Below are positions 15,570-23,771 of a stretch of DNA of 64,000 nucleotides, one piece after another; the stretch's first letter is position 1, and the number at the start of each line of letters is the position of its first letter. This stretch comes from Caldilineaceae bacterium (GTDB lineage: Bacteria; Chloroflexota; Anaerolineae; Caldilineales; Caldilineaceae): NCBI GenBank assembly GCA_026645575.1, contig JAPKMW010000006.1:62001-126000 (forward strand), given 5' to 3'. Made by a program: the position numbers and the translations under genes. The notes under the pieces were generated by a model. The model did not search any database and was not told where the DNA came from. It saw only the letters and a program-made list of their open reading frames with translations.

Positions 15570-16025
15570 CTTGTTTTCCTTTAGGTTGTTGGCAGGGTGA
15601 TCAAAAATCGCAGAATGGAAAGGGTAACATAAGGGCATGGTCTGAACAAGTCGTATTGATGTCATGATGTCATCGTAACTGATGGCGTGACTCTCGTCGG
15701 TTGTAGTCTATTGCCTATCACCACAAGTCATTGCGGTTTGCAAAGGGCACATACGGGATCAAGGGAAATGTCGTTTTTGTTCAATACAGGATCCTGCTGC
15801 TTGTGTTAAAATCGGCTATCAGCTTTTGATGGCGAGGCGTTGGTAAGTAATCGCTTGTGTGAATCGACTTTATCAGCAATTGCTTAGGGGCCGTAAAAAG
15901 ATAAGTTGCGGCTCAGAGCGAGTCACGGACTCGCTCTGAGCGCTGTCTCAGGTTATCTTTGTACGGAACCCTTACCACGCAATCACCAAGTTTTCAACAA
16001 TTTTATGAAACAGGGGGATACAATC
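15570..16025. other. Divergent intergenic region
   Basis: 456 bp between the PanB-like gene (minus) and a DHFR-like gene (plus). Holds the nested palindrome at 15891-15966. The rest shows no gene; an AT-rich stretch around 15805 may include a promoter but no clear hexamer pair was assigned. Confidence 0.45.
15891..15966. repeat. Nested palindrome with single 17-bp core
   Basis: Core GCTCAGAGCGAGTC (15911-15924), ACG, and exact complement (15928-15941); it contains one copy of the 17-mer GCGAGTCACGGACTCGC found twice each at 12979 and 13549. Flanking bases AAAGATAA and TTATCTTT, then CCGTA and TACGG, extend the symmetry outward. Confidence 0.8.
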
Positions 16026-16574
16026 ATGAGAAAAATTATTGTCACCGAATTTTTGTCGCTGGATGGTGTGATGGAAAATCCAATGTGGACCTTCCCCTAC
16101 TGGAATGACGAGATCGCCCAGTTTAAAGGAGAAGAGACAACGCCCAACGATGTGCTGCTCATTGGGCGGGTAACCTACGAAGGCTTTGCCGCCGCCTGGC
16201 CTCAACGCACCGACAAAGAATCCGGTGGTGAGTACTTTAACGGCGTGCGCAAATATGTGGTCTCTAACACGCTGGACAAAGCTGAATGGAATAACTCGCA
16301 GATCATCCGCGGCGACATTCTGCAAGAGATCACCAAACTGAAGCAGCAGGATGGTGAGAATCTGGTCGTCCACGGCAGTTGCACCCTGGTGCAGTGGCTC
16401 ATGCAGCACGATCTGGTCGATTGCTACCGGCTGCTGGTCTACCCGGTGGTCTTGGGCCAGGGCAAGCGACTCTTTGCCGAGGGCGTTACCGCCACGTTAC
16501 AACTTGTGGAAACGCGCGCCTTTAGCTCCGGCGTGACCGCGCTCATTTATGAACCAGCACGCAAAGATTCATAA
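16026..16574 (+). CDS. RibD C-terminal/DHFR-like reductase
   Basis: 182 aa. ATG at 16026 follows AGGGGGATACAATC; the frame open from 15906 includes a palindrome and is not coding. Signatures: KIIVTEFLSLDGVMENP, VLLIGRVTYEGFAAAWP, KYVVSNTLDKAEWNNSQII, LVVHGSCTLVQWLMQHDLVD and LLVYPVVLGQGKRLF. A predicted NADPH-dependent reductase of the YyaP/YwjB type. First gene on the plus strand after the long minus-strand array. Confidence 0.88.
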   Translation: MRKIIVTEFLSLDGVMENPMWTFPYWNDEIAQFKGEETTPNDVLLIGRVTYEGFAAAWPQRTDKESGGEYFNGVRKYVVSNTLDKAEWNNSQIIRGDILQEITKLKQQDGENLVVHGSCTLVQWLMQHDLVDCYRLLVYPVVLGQGKRLFAEGVTATLQLVETRAFSSGVTALIYEPARKDS

Positions 16575-16638
16575 ACATCTTAACAACGGAGCCTAAACCA
16601 AACGTTCACATAGGTAGACACGCCTAAGGTAAGGTATT

Positions 16639-16696
16639 ATCCGAACTAGGCGTGTTAGCATCCAGCTAACTGGTCGCTAACACACCTAGTTCGGAT
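16639..16696. repeat. 21-bp-arm hairpin, one mismatch
   Basis: Left arm 16639-16659, right arm 16676-16696, 16-nt loop; one mismatch. It lies 65 nt past the DHFR-like stop, a terminator-like position without a U tract. Confidence 0.65.
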
Positions 16697-16745
16697 TGAA
16701 CGCGCCTTCAACTTGAAGTAGACCCCGCATAACACCCAATATAGA

Positions 16746-16774
16746 TAGACAAAAGTCTGGAAGTGCGCTACACT
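16746..16774 (+). promoter_or_regulatory. Leaderless-type promoter of the AraC gene
   Basis: TAGACA (16746-16751), 17-nt spacer, TACACT (16769-16774), then 6 nt to the ATG at 16781. No ribosome site lies between, so transcription would begin at or near the start codon. Confidence 0.65.
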
Positions 16775-16780
16775 GTCGCC

Positions 16781-17524
16781 ATGAGCGACAGTCATTCGAT
16801 GCTGGCTTTTGACAGCCGACCTTCCGATTCACTCTTTGTCGAAACCATCTGGCGCAGTCAGAGCGATTGCGCCGGCGAATTTCTTTCCGTGGCTGTTACC
16901 CACTGGGAGATGGTGATTACCCAACTCGCCGGCAAGATCCAGGTGTCGATGCGCGGCCCGGAGACGGCAGCCCAACCGGCCTATTGTCCGGCTGATGGCG
17001 AGTGGCTGGGCGTTGTCTTCAAATTGGGGACTTTTATGCCCCATCTTCCCACGGTGAAGTTGGTCGATGATCAAGTGGATCTGTCGCCGGCCGGCAGCCG
17101 CACCTTTTGGCTGCATGGCGCCGCCTGGGAGTTGCCGACCTTTGAGAACGTTGATGACTTTGTCGCCAAGATGGTGCGGGAAGGCTTGTTGGTGCATGAA
17201 CCGCTGGTCGATGCGGCGTTACAAAACCAGGCGACCGATCTCTCGCTTCGGTCAGTACAGCGACGCTTCCTTCATGCCACCGGCTTGACCCACGGCGCCG
17301 TCAGCCAAATTGCCCGCGCTCGTCACGCCACTGCTTTGTTACGCCAGGGTGTTTCTATTCTCGACACTGTGGATCTGGCCGGCTACGCCGATCAGCCCCA
17401 CTTGACTCGTTCGCTCAAACGGCTGGTGGGTCAAACCCCGGCGCAACTCCTCCCGTCTGCCCAGCCGAAACCGATGTCCCTTGTACCCACGGTAGGGCCA
17501 ACAAGGGAAGCGCTTACCCCTTAG
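16781..17524 (+). CDS. AraC-family transcriptional regulator
   Basis: 247 aa, a paralogue of the protein at 2122-2817: shared FKLGTFMPHLP, AWELPTFENVDDFV, REGLLVHEPLVDAALQ, FLHATGL and DQPHLTRSLKRLVGQTPAQLL. N-terminal ligand-binding half and C-terminal double helix-turn-helix. The ATG at 16781 (MSDSHSMLAFDSR) is chosen because the upstream GTG at 16763 overlaps the -10 hexamer. It follows a DHFR-like gene but is separated by a hairpin. Target genes are unknown. Confidence 0.87.
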   Translation: MSDSHSMLAFDSRPSDSLFVETIWRSQSDCAGEFLSVAVTHWEMVITQLAGKIQVSMRGPETAAQPAYCPADGEWLGVVFKLGTFMPHLPTVKLVDDQVDLSPAGSRTFWLHGAAWELPTFENVDDFVAKMVREGLLVHEPLVDAALQNQATDLSLRSVQRRFLHATGLTHGAVSQIARARHATALLRQGVSILDTVDLAGYADQPHLTRSLKRLVGQTPAQLLPSAQPKPMSLVPTVGPTREALTP

Positions 17525-17690
17525 TTTGTCCCGCGCGCCGCCTCCCTCTTGCGATAGTTGACCTCGGTTTTTCATAAAACCAACCCGACCCCCAACTTTA
17601 GTTAAGGGACAAAGGTAGTGGTTCCCTGCTATACTGAACGCATTACAAGTTTCACTCACCATATGATGGTTCAGTTGGCAGGAAAGCGCA

Positions 17691-18464
17691 ATGCCTAATC
17701 TCATCCACGGCGGCGTTCGGATCTACTATCACTTTGATGGGGATGGCGAGCCACTAGTCCTGTTACACGGTCTCAGCGACAGCCAATGGGGGCTGCGCGC
17801 CCTGGGCTATGTCGAGCCGTTGAAAGAGCGCTTTCGCATCATCCTCATTGATGCCCGCGGCCACGGTTACAGCGACAAACCCCATGATCCTGCCGCCTAT
17901 ACACCAGCTTTGATGGCTGGCGATGTCCTTGCTGTGTTGGACAAATTGCAGATTGACCGAACACATCTCTTTGGTTATTCCCTGGGCGGCTGGATTGGGC
18001 TGGCGCTTGCCCACCAAGCGCCGACACGGCTGGCTTCGTTGACCGTCGGCGGCGCTCACCCCTATGCCACCAATTTCAGCTTCTACCGCACCGCCTTTGC
18101 CCAAGGCATTGAGGCATGGATTGCCAGCCTGGAACATCATCACGGCCCATTACCGCCGATGGCGCGTCAACATCTCCACCACAACGATAGCGCTGCCCTT
18201 CAGGCATTGGTCACACAGGATCACGCTGCCCTCTGGCCCGTGCCGTTGACGCCCACCGTCCCTACCCTCTTCTTTGCCGGCACTCACGATCCTCTGCTGC
18301 CTCTGGTAAAGCGGGCCGCCACCCTCAGGACAGTCTTTCGCTTTCAGGCTGTGGGAGGGCTGGATCACTATGCCCTCTACCTGCGCAGCGAACAGGTAGT
18401 CCCCTTACTCCTCACCCATACCAGCCAATACCCAATCACGACAAAACCCAATCACAACCAATGA
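17691..18464 (+). CDS. Alpha/beta hydrolase
   Basis: 257 aa. GVRIYYHFDGDGEPLVLLHG opens the fold with an oxyanion HG; DARGHGYSDKPHD follows; the nucleophile elbow is GYSLGG in LFGYSLGGWIGLALA; a late GGLDHYAL supplies His and HDPLL the Asp region. Resembles 3-oxoadipate enol-lactonase-like hydrolases, though the substrate is not determined. AGGAAAG precedes the ATG. A TATACT at 17630-17635 may be its -10. Confidence 0.88.
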   Translation: MPNLIHGGVRIYYHFDGDGEPLVLLHGLSDSQWGLRALGYVEPLKERFRIILIDARGHGYSDKPHDPAAYTPALMAGDVLAVLDKLQIDRTHLFGYSLGGWIGLALAHQAPTRLASLTVGGAHPYATNFSFYRTAFAQGIEAWIASLEHHHGPLPPMARQHLHHNDSAALQALVTQDHAALWPVPLTPTVPTLFFAGTHDPLLPLVKRAATLRTVFRFQAVGGLDHYALYLRSEQVVPLLLTHTSQYPITTKPNHNQ

Positions 18465-18483
18465 TCGTCTGCCCTCATTTCCA

Positions 18484-18909
18484 CTATGCCGCAAGTTGCG
18501 GTCTGCTGTGCCATGCGTGGAAGAGGTGGCTGCTGTCACGCGCTTGGCGAATGATTTGCAGTTGACGCAGATGCTCATCGGAAACAAATTTCGCCGTGCG
18601 GTGATTCAAGTTTTCATTGGCCAGTTGGATGCCGGTAGAGAGATGGGCCAGTTTGCCCATGCACTCGGTCGCCCATCCTTCTCGCGCCGACGTCTCGTTT
18701 CGGGCCGTCCAGGCGCTGTACAAGGCAATATAAATATGGTTTTCCATGGAAAAGGCCATGTCGGAGCGTTTTTGGGGGCAGTTTAGCCAAAGCAGGTGGG
18801 TCGGCGCCGGCAGTAGCGTGTCGGCAATGTGGCGCAGGTGGGACAACAGTTGGTCAATCGGTGCAGCCGTCCAGATGTTATCCACTTGGCGACATTCATG
18901 CCAGTCCAC
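18484..18909 (-). pseudogene. C-terminal remnant of an FAD-linked oxidoreductase
   Basis: A 141-codon open frame beginning at GTG 18909. It resembles the C-terminal (BBE-type) end of FAD-binding oxidoreductases: DMAFSMENHIYIALYSAW, then LSTGIQLANENL, VSDEHLRQLQIIRQARD and the final FHAWHSRP. The first about 300 residues expected of such enzymes, including the FAD-binding domain, are absent; the frame closes at a TAG upstream. It is most simply a 5'-truncated relic, but a short expressed protein cannot be excluded. Confidence 0.55.
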
Positions 18910-18998
18910 TGGATGCCCCGGTGGCGTTCCTGGTCGAGGCGGGCCGGCGACATCACGCCAAGGGCGCTACACTATTCCACCCCCATGAATTAACCCTC

Positions 18999-19030
18999 TT
19001 GACACGGAAATGGTTTAGTGCTATACTGTT
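18999..19030 (+). promoter_or_regulatory. marR promoter with operator
   Basis: TTGACA (18999-19004), 17-nt spacer, TATACT (19022-19027), 6 nt to ATG 19034. Half-sites AATGGTTTAG (19009-19018) and CTATACTGTT (19021-19030) match the site before the CDGSH gene at 19595-19616, consistent with autorepression. Confidence 0.8.
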
Positions 19031-19033
19031 TCT

Positions 19034-19486
19034 ATGTCCAAGGATAAACTGACCATTTTCATACAAACACGGCGACGCGATGCAAGGCTATTGACTTGGT
19101 TTCGCTTCATCCGTGTCTTGAAAAAGCTACTGCCGCAAATGGATGAACACTTGCGCCATTGGGGTCTCAGCCAGGGGCAATTTGACTTGTTGGCGGAAAT
19201 CGCGGCAGAAGAGGGCATCAATCAACAGACCTGTGCCGACCGCTTACATGTGACCAAGGGCAATATCACGCAACATTTGAGTAACCTTGAAAAAAGGGGG
19301 TATGTCCAGCGCGAAAAAAGCGGGCGCGACAGTTATGTTTCTTTAACGGACGAAGGGCGTACCTTGTTTTCAACGATCATGCCGGCGCACGATCACTATG
19401 TCAAAGAGATCCTGTCCCCCCTGACGGAAGAAGAGATCCGACAATTGGCGGCCATTTTGCGCAAGTTAGACCGCAGTCTTGACTAA
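19034..19486 (+). CDS. MarR-family transcriptional regulator
   Basis: 150 aa. Winged helix with HWGLSQGQFDLLAEIAAEEGINQQTCADRLHVTKGNITQHLSNLEKRGYV and a wing KSGRDSYVSLTDEGRTLF follow the family plan (quoted in pieces: QFDLLAEIA, TKGNITQHL, GYVQREKSGRD). No leader lies between its -10 hexamer and ATG. It shares a 22-bp operator pattern with the CDGSH gene 150 nt downstream, so it likely represses both itself and that gene. Inducer unknown; iron-sulfur or redox stress is a reasonable guess. Confidence 0.88.
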   Translation: MSKDKLTIFIQTRRRDARLLTWFRFIRVLKKLLPQMDEHLRHWGLSQGQFDLLAEIAAEEGINQQTCADRLHVTKGNITQHLSNLEKRGYVQREKSGRDSYVSLTDEGRTLFSTIMPAHDHYVKEILSPLTEEEIRQLAAILRKLDRSLD

Positions 19487-19594
19487 GGCACTTTCGTATC
19501 CGTAGGCGCCTAAAAGGTCACCGCCCCTTACGGGGGCCCGCCGACGCTTCCGGCGTCATCAACCAGGTAAATTCCGGTTGAGCTTTTTATACCC

Positions 19595-19616
19595 AATAGT
19601 TTAGTCCTATACTATT
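19595..19616 (+). promoter_or_regulatory. MarR operator before the CDGSH gene
   Basis: AATAGTTTAG (19595-19604) and CTATACTATT (19607-19616), a near-perfect palindrome (9 of 10 pairs) with 2-nt centre. Same arrangement and TATACT hexamer as at 19009-19030. Confidence 0.75.
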
Positions 19617-19636
19617 ATAGCCAGGAGAATCAGCGA

Positions 19637-20344
19637 ATGAGTGAACAAACCAATACACCCAAGATCGTAGTTGCCCCCAACGGCCCCTATCTCGTCTATG
19701 GCAACCCCGCCATCGTCAACAAAAAACAGGTTAGCTCGGAACATGGTGAGCCAATGACCTGGCAGACCAACGAGCGCCTTGCGACAGGCAATCGCCCCGT
19801 GGTGGCGCTTTGCCGCTGTGGGGGATCAGCCAATAAACCCTTCTGTGACGGCACCCACGCCACCAATGGCTTCGACGGCAGCGAAACCGCCGCGACCAAC
19901 ACCTTCGCGGAGCGCAAGATCGTTCACGAAGGCAGCACCGGCATTGTGATTAAGCGTGACTACTCGCTCTGTGCGGAGTCGGGCTTTTGCGGTCATCGGC
20001 TGGCCAACATTCAGAAATTGGCGCAGCAAACCGATGATTCCATTGTGCGGGCGCAAGTGATGGCAATGATCGAACGCTGCCCATCGGGTTCGTACACCTA
20101 TGCCTTGGATGAGCATTCAGCCGATATTGAGCCGGATCTACCCCAGCAGGTTGCGATCACCACCGAAATGACAGCGGAAGGACCCATCGCTGGCCCACTG
20201 TGGGTTACTGGTGGTATCGCGGTTGAACGCGCCGATGGCAAAGCGACCGAAGTACGCAATCGCGTGACCTTATGCCGCTGTGGCGCATCGAAAAACAAAC
20301 CCTTCTGTGATGGCACGCACCGGGCAATCCAGGCGCAAGCGTAG
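19637..20344 (+). CDS. Double CDGSH iron-sulfur protein with Fer4_19 domain
   Basis: 235 aa. Two full CDGSH motifs: CRCGGSANKPFCDGTH near residue 60 and CRCGASKNKPFCDGTH near residue 220, each with the three Cys and one His that hold a 2Fe-2S cluster. Between them a divergent 4Fe-4S (Fer4_19) module: KRDYSLCAESGFCGH and IERCPSGSYTYAL. Expected role is electron transfer or cluster handling in the cytoplasm. Ribosome site CAGGAGA precedes the ATG. Likely under the MarR protein encoded just upstream. A fragment of a second copy survives at 31159-31265. Confidence 0.9.
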   Translation: MSEQTNTPKIVVAPNGPYLVYGNPAIVNKKQVSSEHGEPMTWQTNERLATGNRPVVALCRCGGSANKPFCDGTHATNGFDGSETAATNTFAERKIVHEGSTGIVIKRDYSLCAESGFCGHRLANIQKLAQQTDDSIVRAQVMAMIERCPSGSYTYALDEHSADIEPDLPQQVAITTEMTAEGPIAGPLWVTGGIAVERADGKATEVRNRVTLCRCGASKNKPFCDGTHRAIQAQA

Positions 20345-20353
20345 CCAGGTAGT

Positions 20354-20456
20354 TTGCCAATGTCACACTTCTTGTCAATGGACAGGATTTACAAGATTTT
20401 TCTACGGCTGTTTATCTTGTAAATCCTGTGAATCCTGTCAAATATGCCATTGGCAA
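20354..20456. repeat. Nested intergenic inverted repeat
   Basis: Inner arms ACAGGATTTACAAGAT (20382-20397) and exact complement (20414-20429); outer arms TTGCCAATG (20354-20362) and CATTGGCAA (20448-20456). The inner motif belongs to a widespread class of intergenic repeat containing ATCCTGT. Confidence 0.7.
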
Positions 20457-20490
20457 GGTAGTCAAGCGGTCATTTCAAAAGGAAAGTATC

Positions 20491-21516
20491 ATGGAAATTG
20501 GCATTGATAGTTTCGCCGCGGCCACGGTGACGAGTGATAGTGACCCAGCGATCAACAATATGAAGGCGTTGGCGGAATTGCTTGAAAGAATGGCGTTTGC
20601 TGACACAGTTGGCCTCGATTTCTTCGGCATTGGCGAACACCATCGCAAAGAGTTTTTGGATTCGGCCCCCACAATGATTCTGGCGGCGGCGGCAGCCCGC
20701 ACGGAGCGAATTCGCCTGGGCAGTGCCGTGACAGTGTTGAGCGCGGCCGACCCGGTGCGGGTCTTTCAAAACTTTGCGACGCTGGATCTGATCTCAGGTG
20801 GACGGGCGGAGATGGTGGTGGGGCGCGGTTCGTTTACCGAGTCCTTCCCTCTCTTTGGGTACAACCTACACGATTATGATGCACTCTTTGCCGAGAAGCT
20901 CGATCTTTTGCTGACCATTCGGGAGCATGAAGTCGTCAATTGGTCGGGGCAATTTCGTCCTGCGCTGCGCGATCAAGCCATCTATCCCCGACCGTTGCAA
21001 AACCCGCTCCCGGTCTGGTTGGGTGTGGGTGGAACCCCGGCTTCGTTTGTGCGGGCGGGGCTGCTGGGGTTGCCGCTGATGGTGGCCGTCATTGGGGGCG
21101 AAACCCACCGCTTTCGGCCCTTGATCGACCTCTACCGCCAGGCGGGTGCAGAGGCGGGCCATCCACCCCAACAGTTGAAGGTGGGGTTACATTCGCTGGG
21201 CTATGTGGCAAACAGTACAGCAGAAGCCGTTGCCGACTATTACCCCGGCTATGCCGAAACCTTTACGCGCATTGGCAAAGAACGGGGCTGGCCGCCGGTG
21301 AGTCGGGCGCGCTTTGATGCGCAAAATGGGCCGATGGGCGCGTTGTTGGTTGGCGGCCCCGAAGAGATCGCCGAGAAGATCCGGCGCCATAGCGCGGCGC
21401 TGGGCGGCATTGCACGGGTTACCTTTCAGATGGACAATGCCGGGTTGTCACACGAAAAACTGTTGCGATCGATTGAGTTAATCGGGACAAAGGTCGCCCC
21501 GTTGGTCAATCACTAA
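20491..21516 (+). CDS. LLM-class flavin-dependent oxidoreductase
   Basis: 341 aa luciferase-like TIM barrel. Start MEIGIDSFAAATV at 20491 follows AAAAGGAAAG; the longer frame begins inside the repeat. Family marks: DFFGIGEHHRKEF, TERIRLGSAVTVLSAADPVRVF, DLISGGRAEMVVGRGSF, and QNPLPVWLGVGGTP. These enzymes use FMNH2 or F420 to oxidise small substrates. The substrate is not identifiable. DoxX follows immediately, suggesting a two-gene transcript. Confidence 0.9.
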   Translation: MEIGIDSFAAATVTSDSDPAINNMKALAELLERMAFADTVGLDFFGIGEHHRKEFLDSAPTMILAAAAARTERIRLGSAVTVLSAADPVRVFQNFATLDLISGGRAEMVVGRGSFTESFPLFGYNLHDYDALFAEKLDLLLTIREHEVVNWSGQFRPALRDQAIYPRPLQNPLPVWLGVGGTPASFVRAGLLGLPLMVAVIGGETHRFRPLIDLYRQAGAEAGHPPQQLKVGLHSLGYVANSTAEAVADYYPGYAETFTRIGKERGWPPVSRARFDAQNGPMGALLVGGPEEIAEKIRRHSAALGGIARVTFQMDNAGLSHEKLLRSIELIGTKVAPLVNH

Positions 21517-21561
21517 CGAGTAATGTCGTTTCACCAAATACTGAAAAACAAGGAGAGAAAA

Positions 21562-21930
21562 CTGAACAGTGCACTTTGGGTTTTGCAAGGCTTGCTGGCA
21601 GGGTTTATGAAAGCAAGCCAATCAAAAGAGGCGATCAAAAAAAGCGGCGGCGAGCGCATGGCTTGGGTCGATTCGGTTTCGGCAAGCAACCTCAAGTTGA
21701 TTGGCATCCTGGAAGTCTTGATTAGCTTTGGCTTGGTTCTGCCCCAGTTGACAGGGATTCTGCCGTGGTTGACCCCATTGGCCGCGGTTGGCTTGGCCTG
21801 CACGATGATCGGGGCGCTGCTGTTGCACTTGCAGCGAAAGGATGGCGCACAGTCGCTGGTGGCCAACATCGTTCTGCTTTTACTGGCGGCTTTTGTGGCC
21901 TATGGTCACTTTGTACTCATCCCGGCGTAA
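21562..21930 (+). CDS. DoxX-family membrane protein with probable CTG start
   Basis: 122 aa, four hydrophobic helices. An ATG-initiated reading from 21523 adds a charged tail (SFHQILKNKERK) foreign to the family. AAGGAG at 21550-21555 sits 6 nt before CTG 21562, from which the protein reads (M)NSALWVLQGLLAGFMKAS, lining up with the MN-LW-LQ start of relatives. KLIGILEVLISFGLVLPQLTGILPWL and AAFVAYGHF complete the match. Start assignment is inferred; family call is firm. Confidence 0.8.
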   Translation: MNSALWVLQGLLAGFMKASQSKEAIKKSGGERMAWVDSVSASNLKLIGILEVLISFGLVLPQLTGILPWLTPLAAVGLACTMIGALLLHLQRKDGAQSLVANIVLLLLAAFVAYGHFVLIPA

Positions 21931-22069
21931 GTGACAGGCCAAAATCCCGCCCGTGCCACTCGGCAGATCACCCCAATGCAATCGCAGCAATCTGCCGAGT
22001 GGCTATAGGAGGCAGCCCGCCTAGGCTTCATCTTCCTCCGCGCGCCAGGGTGTCGTCTGGTTCGATCAT

Positions 22070-22903
22070 CTACGCACGGCGTTTGAGCGCAAGCAGACCA
22101 AGCACAAGCACAAAGCCCATGGTGAAGATCGAGACGAGGCCAAGCGACTCGTAGATGTCGCGCTGGTTCCAGATCTGACCCACGGCATCGGTAACGGCGC
22201 CAGTCTTCGGGCCAAGGAAGATAAAGGCCACGAACTCGGTCAAGAGGGCAGCGTACATGCCAAGGGATTGCGCCTGGGCCTGCTGGTTGGGGGCGATCAC
22301 GCCTGCTGCCGACTGGCGCGAAAGCCAGAAGGCGAAAGCGGCGAAGATGGTGGCAACGCAAAGGAACCAGCCGACAAAGTTGATAAAGGGTACGCCGAAA
22401 TAGGCCCCGCCGTCATGCCAGATCCAAGCCTGGTTGACGGTGGCGCGCGCAGGGTCCATCGACAGGTCCCACATCACCATGACGAAAGAGGCGACCAGGA
22501 CAACCGGCCAGCGGTAGGCGTGGTCTGGCGCAATCGCCTCGTTCAGGGTGCGAGCGATCTGCCAGGAGATATAGCAGGCGCCGAAATAGGCGGGCATGAT
22601 CAGAAGCGGTACGGTGCCGAGCTTGTAGCCCAGTTCATCGGTGTAGTGGTAGCTGCCAAAGGGGAAGCCCGTGGCGATCGAGAGCGATTCGTAGCTCCAA
22701 CTGATGGCAAAGGCAAGCACAAAGAAGGCGCCAAGGTTCTTCCAGCCGATCTGTTTCGGTGCGTGGAGCAGGACGAAGACGATGGGCGCAAGGATGGTGA
22801 TGAGTGGCACAAGGGCGAAGTAGGGCGTCTCTTGCAAAAGCGGTTTGACTGCGGCAAACAGGGCGTAAATGGCGACAATGGCCCAGATCATACGGTCTTT
22901 CAT
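22070..22903 (-). CDS. Carotenoid biosynthesis protein (CruF/DUF422 family)
   Basis: 277 aa with about seven membrane helices. Diagnostic stretch SWSYESLSIATGFPFGSYHY followed by GYKLGTVPLLIMPAYF; the charged MWDLSMDPARA and WIWHDGGAYFGVPFINF are also conserved. CruF-type members hydrate the 1,2 end of acyclic carotenoids; whether this enzyme does so is inferred from the family only. Start at 22903 follows GGGAGGGAA. Divergent from a TetR gene with two operator palindromes between. Confidence 0.82.
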   Translation of the reverse strand: MKDRMIWAIVAIYALFAAVKPLLQETPYFALVPLITILAPIVFVLLHAPKQIGWKNLGAFFVLAFAISWSYESLSIATGFPFGSYHYTDELGYKLGTVPLLIMPAYFGACYISWQIARTLNEAIAPDHAYRWPVVLVASFVMVMWDLSMDPARATVNQAWIWHDGGAYFGVPFINFVGWFLCVATIFAAFAFWLSRQSAAGVIAPNQQAQAQSLGMYAALLTEFVAFIFLGPKTGAVTDAVGQIWNQRDIYESLGLVSIFTMGFVLVLGLLALKRRA

Positions 22904-23068
22904 GGCTTGTTCCCTCCCGGAAACGCTTTGTATTTGTCTTCTACACATTTTCTTTTCGCTGATAACGCAACGAACGACTCTGATCATTTTGTTGAAATTT
23001 AGGATGGCTATACAAAATCCATAACGCTTTCTCCTCCACTTCTCTCCTGTTTTGCTATAGGTTGATTA

Positions 23069-23101
23069 TTTTACTTGCGTAAAATAATTTACTTCTGTAA
23101 A
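23069..23101. promoter_or_regulatory. Paired TetR operator palindromes
   Basis: TTTTACTTGCGTAAAA (23069-23084) and TTTACTTCTGTAAA (23088-23101), centres 18 bp apart, between the carotenoid gene and the TetR gene. TTTAC-N4-GTAAA is the common half-site plan, a spacing suited to two dimers. Confidence 0.75.
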
Positions 23102-23184
23102 CTTACCGTTATCCTATAAAAAGCAGGGACGGTTGTCAATGATCAAGAGCACCTCCCTGTCAACTATTTGACAAACGGGGCAAA

Positions 23185-23766
23185 ATGTCTACAAAAGAGA
23201 GCAATGATCGGCGGGCGCGGCGAACACGGGCGGCGTTACAAAAGGCACTGTTGGTGTTGTTACAGAAGAGGCGGCTGGAGAGCATCCAGATCAAAGAGAT
23301 CACCGATCTGGCCGATGTCTCGCGCCCGGCCTTCTATTTACACTTTGAATCGAAAGAGGAGTTGCTGCTGAGTCACATTGATGATCTCTTTGCCCAGTTA
23401 CACAAAGCGGTCTTTGAGGAGATCGCCCAGCGTCAGCCTATCACCCTCGAAACGCTGGTGATGACTTCGTTTCAACTGTGGGGTAAAGAGGCAAAAGCGT
23501 GGAGTGTGGTTTGGCAGCTTGAGAACAAAGATTTGTTGCTGACCCGTTTGCGCCGGCACATGGCGGTGTTGATGGATGCGTTTGCCGCCACGCCCAACAG
23601 CAACATCCACCAACATCCTACCTTACATGAGTATGTGGTCGATTTTATCACAGGGGGAGTCTATATGTTGTTACGCCGGTGGGTAGAGGAAGGAATGAAG
23701 ACCCCGGTTGATCAGGTGGGACAGATGGCCTATCAACTGGTGGCGCGTGCGGGGTCTTGGGCGTAA
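23185..23766 (+). CDS. TetR/AcrR-family regulator
   Basis: 193 aa. N-terminal helix-turn-helix: RTRAALQKALLVLLQKRRLE, IQIKEITDLADVSRPAFYLHFESKEELL (quoted in parts: EITDLADVSRPAFYLHF). The C-terminal part (LHEYVVDFITGGVYMLLRRWVEEG) follows the TetR_C_7-like pattern. Divergent from the CruF-like gene; operators at 23069-23101 place both promoters under its control. Ligand unknown, possibly a lipid or isoprenoid signal. Confidence 0.88.
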   Translation: MSTKESNDRRARRTRAALQKALLVLLQKRRLESIQIKEITDLADVSRPAFYLHFESKEELLLSHIDDLFAQLHKAVFEEIAQRQPITLETLVMTSFQLWGKEAKAWSVVWQLENKDLLLTRLRRHMAVLMDAFAATPNSNIHQHPTLHEYVVDFITGGVYMLLRRWVEEGMKTPVDQVGQMAYQLVARAGSWA

Positions 23767-23771
23767 TACAA

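Noticed and set aside
6477..16696. Serial palindromes as a CRISPR array or attC array
   Set aside because: Copies are 1-4 kb apart with whole genes between, arms differ, and there are no regular spacers, cas genes or integrase.
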